A stretch of DNA of 43,358 nucleotides, taken from assembly GCA_005883955.1 (NCBI GenBank), contig VAXH01000087.1, positions 1 to 43,358 of the forward strand, read 5' to 3'. Positions 38,630-43,358 of the stretch are shown here, in pieces. This DNA is from Actinomycetota bacterium (GTDB lineage Bacteria; Actinomycetota; Thermoleophilia; Gaiellales; Gaiellaceae). The stretch's first letter is position 1. Every line of letters starts with the position of its first letter. The notes beneath the pieces were generated by a model. It was not told the DNA's origin. It searched no databases and was given only the letters and a program-made list of their open reading frames with translations. Made by a program: the position numbers and the translations under genes.

Positions 38630-39202
38630 GTGACCAGGCGAAACGAGCTGACCCGTCAGGCGGCGCGGCTCTTCGCGCAGAAGGGCTACCACGGCACCTC
38701 GATCGGCGACCTCGCCGAGGCGATGGGCGTCCAGAAGGGCTCGCTGTACGCGCACATCAGCTCGAAGCAGGACCTGCTCTACGAGACGATGGCCGAAGGT
38801 GCACGCGCCTTCCACGGCGGCCTCGACGCGATCCCCGACGAGGCGCCGGTGACCGAGAAGATCAGACTGGCCCTGCGCTCGCACCTGCAGGTCGTCGCCG
38901 ACCAACTCGATGTTGCGACCGTCTTCGTCCAGGAATGGCGCTACCTCGAGGGCGATCGCCGCGAGGAGATCGTCGGCGAACGGCGCCGCTACGAGGAGCG
39001 CATCCGCGCCCTCTTCCGCGAGGGCCGCGATCTCGGCGAGCTGCGCTCCGACCTCGACGACGCGACGGCGGCGCTGCTCGTGCTCTCGGCGGTCAACTGG
39101 GCCTACACGTGGCTCCAGCCCGGCCGCGCCACGGACGAGCTTGCGGACCGTTTCTGGGCCGTGCTCGTGGACGGCGTGCGCGGCTATGCGACACCCGAGT
39201 GA
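38630..39202 (+). CDS. TetR/AcrR-family regulator, likely PaaR-type repressor
   Basis: 190 residues. N-terminal helix-turn-helix: LTRQAARLFAQKGYHGTSIG, DLAEAMGVQKGSLYAHISSK, QDLLYETM. The C-terminal ligand/dimer domain is like that of phenylacetate- or acyl-CoA-responsive TetR proteins (ATVFVQEWRYLEGDRREEIV). Divergent from paaA, with the palindrome between. The likely ligand is phenylacetyl-CoA (inference from context). GTG 38630, TAGGGT 7 nt upstream, leaderless. Confidence 0.88.
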   Translation: MTRRNELTRQAARLFAQKGYHGTSIGDLAEAMGVQKGSLYAHISSKQDLLYETMAEGARAFHGGLDAIPDEAPVTEKIRLALRSHLQVVADQLDVATVFVQEWRYLEGDRREEIVGERRRYEERIRALFREGRDLGELRSDLDDATAALLVLSAVNWAYTWLQPGRATDELADRFWAVLVDGVRGYATPE

Positions 39203-39267
39203 AGGGTTGAGTAGTTTTTTCTGCCGATTTCGCGCTGAATTCCGTTCGTTGATTTCTCAGACAACTT

Positions 39268-39283
39268 TTGACTGATCAGTCAA
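39268..39283. promoter_or_regulatory. 16-bp palindrome, operator-like
   Basis: ttgactgatcagtcaa is a perfect palindrome in the AT-rich gap 39203-39398, about 36 bp upstream of the -35 of the secreted-protein gene. The shape resembles a TetR-family operator but differs from the paa palindrome, so another regulator would be needed. A small dyad cgata-cgaaa-tatcg follows at 39299-39313. Confidence 0.6.
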
Positions 39284-39318
39284 TCTCCGAGTCGTAAACG
39301 ATACGAAATATCGGCATG

Positions 39319-39346
39319 TTGCATTTGGCTGAAAACCGGGTATAGT
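39319..39346 (+). promoter_or_regulatory. Promoter of the 974-residue secreted protein
   Basis: -35 TTGCAT (39319-39324), 16-bp spacer and -10 TATAGT (39341-39346). Gives a leader of about 45 nt with the Shine-Dalgarno ggggagg (39386-39392), 6 nt before the ATG. This is a conventional promoter, unlike the leaderless ones elsewhere in the window. Confidence 0.65.
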
Positions 39347-39398
39347 TCCGCCGTTTTCGGCATCGCCCATTCGTTGCAGAAACCCGGGGAGGCAACAC

Positions 39399-42323
39399 AT
39401 GCGGAGGTATGGAGGCGTAGTAGCGGCCGCTTTGACGGCGGTTGTTCTCTTGGTCATGACAGGCTCGACGGGAGCGTCGACGCCGGCATCCGGCAGCGTC
39501 ACGGTCCCATCGGCCACCGGGCAGTCGGCATCCGACTCCTGGACGGGGACGATTCCGGTCGGGACGAACCCGACGAGTGACTGCAGCGGCCTGCCGTCCA
39601 CGCAGGTCGACGAGCACGACATCCAGATCGCGGTCCCGAGCGGGACTTACAGCACGCTCAACGCGCAGTTCAGCTTCTCGATCACGTGGACACCGCAGAC
39701 GCCAACGGAGGACACGGCCGATGAGATCCTGACGGTGATCGGACCCGACGGGAACGAGGTCGGGTCGAGCGATGGCGGCAGCACGACAGAGACGGTCAGC
39801 GCGATGAACCTCGGCGGGGGCACGTATCGCGTGCTCGCCTGCGGTTTCATCAATGCGCTGCTACAGAACTACAGCGGCCAGCTCGTCGTCACGACGAGTG
39901 CGCTCGAGCCCTCGCTGCCGTCTGCGCCCGCGCAGGGACTGCAGTTCTCGGCTTCGGTTCCGGCCGATCTGCAGCGCGACGAGTCCGAGCCGCTGATCAC
40001 GATCGACAAGGCCGGCAACGAGTACACCTGCGGGCCGACCGGCTTCTCGCAGGCCGCGGACTACGCGCAGGTCTCGACCGACGGCGGGAACCAGTTCCAC
40101 CTCCTCGGGACTCCGCCACGAGGCCAGCAGGCGGCCGCCGGAGGCGGTGACTGCGGCTGGGCAACCGCCGAGACGAAGAATTCGGACGGCAACTACCAGT
40201 ACGCCTACGCCGGTCTCGGCGCGCTCAGCGGCTTCGCGACCGCGACGTCGCCGGACAACGGCCACAGGATCGGAACGCTCGGCGCCGACCTCGAGGGCGG
40301 CGCTACGAACCAGGGCGGCGGCGCAGACCGCCAGTGGCTCACCTTCCTCGACGACCACACGGTGCTCATGTCCTACAACCAGACCGCGCCGCACAACACG
40401 GTCGTGATCAAGTCCACGGACAGCGGGCTCACGTACGACGTCGCGAATGCGAAGGTCGGCGCGCCGAGCACGCGCTTCCCCGGGCCGATGCGCTATGACC
40501 CCGTCAACAAGGTCGTCTTCTTCCCGTGGGACCGGGCGGCCACCGGTGGCGGCGACAGCATCAACCTCTCGGTCTCGAAGGACGGCGGTAACACGTGGAC
40601 CGACTGTCGCGCGGCAGTCGCTCCGGCGAACACGAACGGGTTCGTGACGGCCGACAGCGACAACGCCGGCAACATCTATCTGGTCTACGGCGAGCAGGCG
40701 AGCTTCCACACGTATCTCGTCACGCTGACCGCCGCCAACGTCTCGAAGTGCGACAACCCGGTCGTCGCGGGTGGGCCGAACCCCACCAACAATCCGGGCT
40801 TCTCACAGCCGGTCCAGGTGGATCGCGACGCGGTCCGCTCGACCGTCTTCCCGTGGGTGACGGCCGGCGGCGCGCCCGGTCGTGTCGCGGTGACGTTTGC
40901 CGGCAGCACGAGCGACGGCAACCCGAACAGCGGCCTGTTCAAGGGCGCGTGGGACGTCTACGTCAACCAGTCCCTGAACGCCCTCTCGACCGACCCGCTC
41001 AATCCGGCGACCTTCAGCCAGGTGAAGGCGACGACGCACCCGTTCCACTACGACTCGATCTGCCTGAACGGACTCGCCTGCGACCTCGCGGTGCCGCCGG
41101 GTGACCGCACGATGGCGGACTTCTTCTCGATCGACTACAACGCCGTGACCAAGAAGCTCGGCGTCGTCTTCAACCGGACGAACAAGCTGCCGGACGAATC
41201 GCTGGGCCACATCGCGACGCCGATGGTGGTCACGCAGACCGCGGGCCCGACGAACGGGGGCACGACGCTCGGCACCTCGCCTGCGGTTCCAATCGTGCGG
41301 ACGAGCTCGTCCGATCCGACCGGGGATGCACTGTCGAACTACTCCCTCGTTACGCCGGTGACGCCGCCACCGGTCGGCCCGCCGACGGCGAACGAGCCCG
41401 CAGCCGACTTCACGTCCGTCTCGGTCGGCCCGGAGCTCGACCTGCTCGACAACAGCACGGTCACGAACGGCGGCTTCACGGTGACGATGAAGGTCGCCGA
41501 CCTATCGGCGACCTCGCTGGCCAAGGAGGCCGCCGACACGGGCTCGCAGTCGCTCCTGTGGGTGTTCCACTTCACGAACGGCTACCAGGACGCTGCCGCG
41601 AGCGCGCGTTGGAACGCGGCGGGCTTCACGTTCGGCTACAACGACTACGTGCTCGGATCGGCGCCGTGCGAGACGACCGGGCCGGTGACGAACGAGAAAT
41701 GCGTCATCTTCCCGGGCGACCAGCCGATCCAGGGCGACGTCGACCAGAGCACCGGCACGATCCGCCTCAGCGTGCCGCGGTACCTGCTGCAGGCGCTTGG
41801 GCCGAACGACGCCTTCGGGCGGCCGACCCAGGTGCCGGCCACGACGGGCTCGCGCTTCTTCGACGCGACGGCCTTCTCCGTCGGGAACGCCTCGCCGGTT
41901 CAGGAAGTCCAGTCGTTCCTGTATCCGCTCGACAACACGCCGGCAATGGACTTCCTCCTCGGGTCCGGCGCGGGCGGGGGCGGTACCGCCTTCCCCGGCT
42001 GCAAGGTGTCCGGCAACGGGACTCTCGCCACGACCGGCGGCAAGTTCAGCATCAATGCCCATGCGACCGTCCCGCCGACGGGGGGCGTCGCCTACACGGA
42101 CTCGAACACGGACTTCCATTCGACGACGCTCGCATCGGTTAGCTGCTCGGGCTCGACCGCGACCGTCAAGGGAAGCGGGAGGAACAACGGCGACAACGTT
42201 GGCTTCACGCTCGACGTCGCCGACAACGGAAAAGGCCCAAGCGACACGTTCTCGCTCACGCTCAGCTCAGGAGGCTCGAGGAGCGGGACCCTGAAGCAGG
42301 GCAACATTCAGGTCCACGACTGA
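39399..42323 (+). CDS. Large secreted multidomain protein with BNR-type propeller and post-COAP-1-like tail
   Basis: 974 residues. Signal peptide: MRRYGG, hydrophobic VVAAALTAVVLLVM, cleavage near GSTGAS. Then a ~100-residue beta domain (SYSTLNA-type strands, TYRVLACGF), probably pre-peptidase-like. A long propeller region (about 190-650) has Asp-box-like STDGGNQF, STDSGLTYD and SKDGGNTWTD. A Pro-rich linker (TPVTPPPVGPP) leads to a further beta domain, and after a GAGGGG linker the last ~110 residues resemble post-COAP-1 tails (GKFSINAHATVPPTGG; DTFSLTLSSGG; GNIQVHD). It is likely extracellular or cell-surface; no catalytic motif is evident. It has its own promoter, strong Shine-Dalgarno and a strong terminator. 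Confidence 0.8.
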   Translation: MRRYGGVVAAALTAVVLLVMTGSTGASTPASGSVTVPSATGQSASDSWTGTIPVGTNPTSDCSGLPSTQVDEHDIQIAVPSGTYSTLNAQFSFSITWTPQTPTEDTADEILTVIGPDGNEVGSSDGGSTTETVSAMNLGGGTYRVLACGFINALLQNYSGQLVVTTSALEPSLPSAPAQGLQFSASVPADLQRDESEPLITIDKAGNEYTCGPTGFSQAADYAQVSTDGGNQFHLLGTPPRGQQAAAGGGDCGWATAETKNSDGNYQYAYAGLGALSGFATATSPDNGHRIGTLGADLEGGATNQGGGADRQWLTFLDDHTVLMSYNQTAPHNTVVIKSTDSGLTYDVANAKVGAPSTRFPGPMRYDPVNKVVFFPWDRAATGGGDSINLSVSKDGGNTWTDCRAAVAPANTNGFVTADSDNAGNIYLVYGEQASFHTYLVTLTAANVSKCDNPVVAGGPNPTNNPGFSQPVQVDRDAVRSTVFPWVTAGGAPGRVAVTFAGSTSDGNPNSGLFKGAWDVYVNQSLNALSTDPLNPATFSQVKATTHPFHYDSICLNGLACDLAVPPGDRTMADFFSIDYNAVTKKLGVVFNRTNKLPDESLGHIATPMVVTQTAGPTNGGTTLGTSPAVPIVRTSSSDPTGDALSNYSLVTPVTPPPVGPPTANEPAADFTSVSVGPELDLLDNSTVTNGGFTVTMKVADLSATSLAKEAADTGSQSLLWVFHFTNGYQDAAASARWNAAGFTFGYNDYVLGSAPCETTGPVTNEKCVIFPGDQPIQGDVDQSTGTIRLSVPRYLLQALGPNDAFGRPTQVPATTGSRFFDATAFSVGNASPVQEVQSFLYPLDNTPAMDFLLGSGAGGGGTAFPGCKVSGNGTLATTGGKFSINAHATVPPTGGVAYTDSNTDFHSTTLASVSCSGSTATVKGSGRNNGDNVGFTLDVADNGKGPSDTFSLTLSSGGSRSGTLKQGNIQVHD

Positions 42324-42332
42324 CAAGCGACC

Positions 42333-42363
42333 GGAAGAGGCCGGTTCTCTGCCGGCCTCTTCC
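42333..42363 (+). terminator. Rho-independent-type terminator
   Basis: ggaagaggccgg (42333-42344), 7-nt loop, ccggcctcttcc (42352-42363): a perfect 12-bp stem 9 bp after the stop of the 974-residue gene. Followed by only a few pyrimidines. Confidence 0.75.
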
Positions 42364-42372
42364 TCCCACTCG

Positions 42373-42825
42373 TTGAGACCTCAACGTGCTCTTGTTCTCG
42401 CGGCCGCGGCTCTAGCGCTGCTGGCCGGCTGCGGCGCGCGCCTCTCCAAAGCGCAGTACGAGCACGAGGTCCGCTCGGTCTACGAGAACGTGCGCCGGGC
42501 TTTCCGCGAGACCAAGGTCGGCGAAGCCCGTCTGCCCGCGCGCATCGTGGCGGCGCAGCAGGCGTTACGGAGCTCGGCGCGAAAGCTCGAGGATTCGAAG
42601 CCGCCGTCCCGGGTCGAGAAACCGAACCACGAGCTCGCCGAGGGAATGCGCGACTACGCGGACGAGCTCGACGAGCTCCGACGGGCTGCGGAAGCTCATG
42701 ATGCGAAAGCCGTGGCCGCGTTCAACGCGAGATTGTCCCAAGACGAAGCTATCGAGCGGATCGGCGAAGCGGCAGAGAAGATCCGCAGTGAAGGCTACGA
42801 CCTCGGCCCAATCGCTTCGGGCTAG
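42373..42825 (+). CDS. Small lipoprotein, unknown function
   Basis: 150 residues. A type II signal peptide ends in the lipobox LLAGC (hydrophobic ALVLAAAALALLAGC), so the protein is probably anchored to the outer face of the membrane by its Cys. The mature part is charged and helical (YEHEVRSVYENVRRAFRE; NHELAEGMRDYADELDEL), probably coiled-coil. No named family is recognised. Start TTG 42373, within gttgag-ac-ctcaac, a small palindrome that could hide the start. It begins 9 bp after the terminator, so the promoter must overlap the terminator region; none is clear. It overlaps the convergent VOC gene by 4 bp. Confidence 0.78.
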   Translation: MRPQRALVLAAAALALLAGCGARLSKAQYEHEVRSVYENVRRAFRETKVGEARLPARIVAAQQALRSSARKLEDSKPPSRVEKPNHELAEGMRDYADELDELRRAAEAHDAKAVAAFNARLSQDEAIERIGEAAEKIRSEGYDLGPIASG

Positions 42826-43181
42826 GGCGGGCCGAAGCGGCGCGGATCGTCTCCCGAGGCGTAGGTGATCGCCTCGAGCAGGCGCCCTTCGGGATCGCGG
42901 AAAAAGAGGCCGACCGCGATCTCATGGTCACGTTCCTCGTGCTCGATCCCGGCGTCGTCGAGCCGGCGTTTGATCTCCCCGCGCTCGGCCTCGGAGACGC
43001 GGACGGCGACGTGGTCGCCCGGCCCGCCGCGATCATGGAAGGCCAAGCCGGTTTTGCCCAGGTATGCCATCACGGGGTGGCCTTCCGCCTTGACGACGCG
43101 CGCGCCGAGGATTCGCTCGTAGAAGCCGGCCGTCGAGTCGGGGTCGTCCGTTTCGAAGGCCGCGTGGTCGAGCCGTGGCAT
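42822..43181 (-). CDS. VOC-family (glyoxalase/bleomycin-resistance-like) protein
   Basis: 119 residues. LDHAAFETDDPDSTAGFYERIL carries the first metal-site His; LAFHDRGGPGDHVAVRVSE and VGLFFRDPEGRLLEAITYAS complete the two beta-alpha-beta-beta-beta repeats. Family members are metal-dependent lyases, dioxygenases or resistance proteins; the substrate is unknown. Start at ATG 43181 (MPRLDH); a GTG at 43238 would add 19 residues with no similarity. It diverges from the kinase gene with only 10 bp between start codons. Confidence 0.85.
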   Translation of the reverse strand: MPRLDHAAFETDDPDSTAGFYERILGARVVKAEGHPVMAYLGKTGLAFHDRGGPGDHVAVRVSEAERGEIKRRLDDAGIEHEERDHEIAVGLFFRDPEGRLLEAITYASGDDPRRFGPP

Positions 43182-43191
43182 GCTCGCGACG

Positions 43192-43358
43192 ATGAACCGC
43201 GCGGCTCTGATCGTCAACCCGTTTGCGAGCGGCGTCACCGAGGAAGGGCTTGCGGCCGTCGAGCGCGAGCTGCGGCCGAGCGTCGAGCTGGCGGTGACGC
43301 TGACCGAGCGGCCCGCGCACGCGACCGAGCTCGTTCTCGGGCTGGGGGGCGTCGAACG
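43192..43358 (+). CDS. Diacylglycerol-kinase-family protein, N-terminus only (runs off window)
   Basis: The first 55 residues are visible: RAALIVNPFASGVTEEGLAA, then ELAVTLTERPAHATELV. The IVNP motif and the TERPxHATEL pattern match the start of the DagK/LCB5 lipid-kinase catalytic domain. The GGDGT motif lies outside the window. ATG 43192 with CATGCT (43179-43184) 7 nt upstream, possibly a weak leaderless -10. Confidence 0.8.
   Translation, partial: MNRAALIVNPFASGVTEEGLAAVERELRPSVELAVTLTERPAHATELVLGLGGVE

Overview
The window is a 43.4-kb piece of a high-GC actinobacterial chromosome. Strong GC bias at third codon positions, frequent GTG/TTG starts, a futalosine-pathway menaquinone gene, a GroEL with a Met/Gly-rich tail, membrane urate hydroxylase PuuD and a TetR-controlled paa cluster all fit Actinomycetota. 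My guess is a deep-branching Thermoleophilia-like lineage (inference; no marker here proves it). I see no IS element, phage gene or CRISPR array. The DNA is ordinary, gene-dense chromosome with some unusual non-coding structure.

Layout. 1-1028: 3' part of groEL, followed by a 370-bp intergenic region built of two ~109-nt inverted arms, each carrying three hairpins. 1402-3306: secreted sialidase-fold protein (minus). 3462-5513: sulfite-oxidase-like molybdoenzyme, DHFR/RibD-like reductase and YgfZ. 5677-5749: tRNA-Arg with anticodon GCG. 5762-10051: alpha/beta hydrolase, a FAD-linked oxidase broken by an internal deletion, and a minus-strand operon (hydrolase, membrane protein, GtrA). 10085-10248: a long foldback sequence. 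10291-15681: DUF421 protein, ornithine cyclodeaminase family, DtxR/MntR regulator, MqnD, thiolase. 15850-16080: a small minus-strand reading frame with no usable start. 16117-19824: secreted TIGR03118 protein, aldehyde dehydrogenase, M20 amidohydrolase.

19853-28830 is a purine-degradation locus. A tightly coupled minus operon (ade, 8-oxoguanine/guanine deaminase, hiuH, uraD, puuD) diverges from a plus operon for a three-subunit xanthine dehydrogenase. Together they can take adenine, guanine-type bases and (hypo)xanthine through urate to allantoin. A DUF3830 protein and an allantoate-amidohydrolase-like enzyme sit next to it; no allantoinase is seen in the window. 28753-35755 holds EamA and YdcZ transporters, two adjacent crotonases (the second without a canonical start codon), an L,D-transpeptidase, an HtrA-type protease, paaG and a DUF4389 protein. 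35827-39202 holds a REC-only response regulator and the phenylacetate operon paaABCD (minus), divergent from its likely TetR regulator across a perfect 20-bp palindrome that contains a TAGGGT -10 on both strands. 39399-43358: a 974-residue secreted protein with its own promoter and terminator, a lipoprotein, a VOC protein and the start of a diacylglycerol-kinase-like gene.

The most pervasive signal is promoter architecture. Eighteen genes and the tRNA have a TANNNT hexamer ending 6-8 nt before the start codon (or mature tRNA 5' end), with no Shine-Dalgarno sequence, which indicates leaderless transcription. Several exported proteins instead have Shine-Dalgarno leaders. This pattern was used to choose starts, for example in mqnD, the DtxR-family gene and the aldehyde dehydrogenase.
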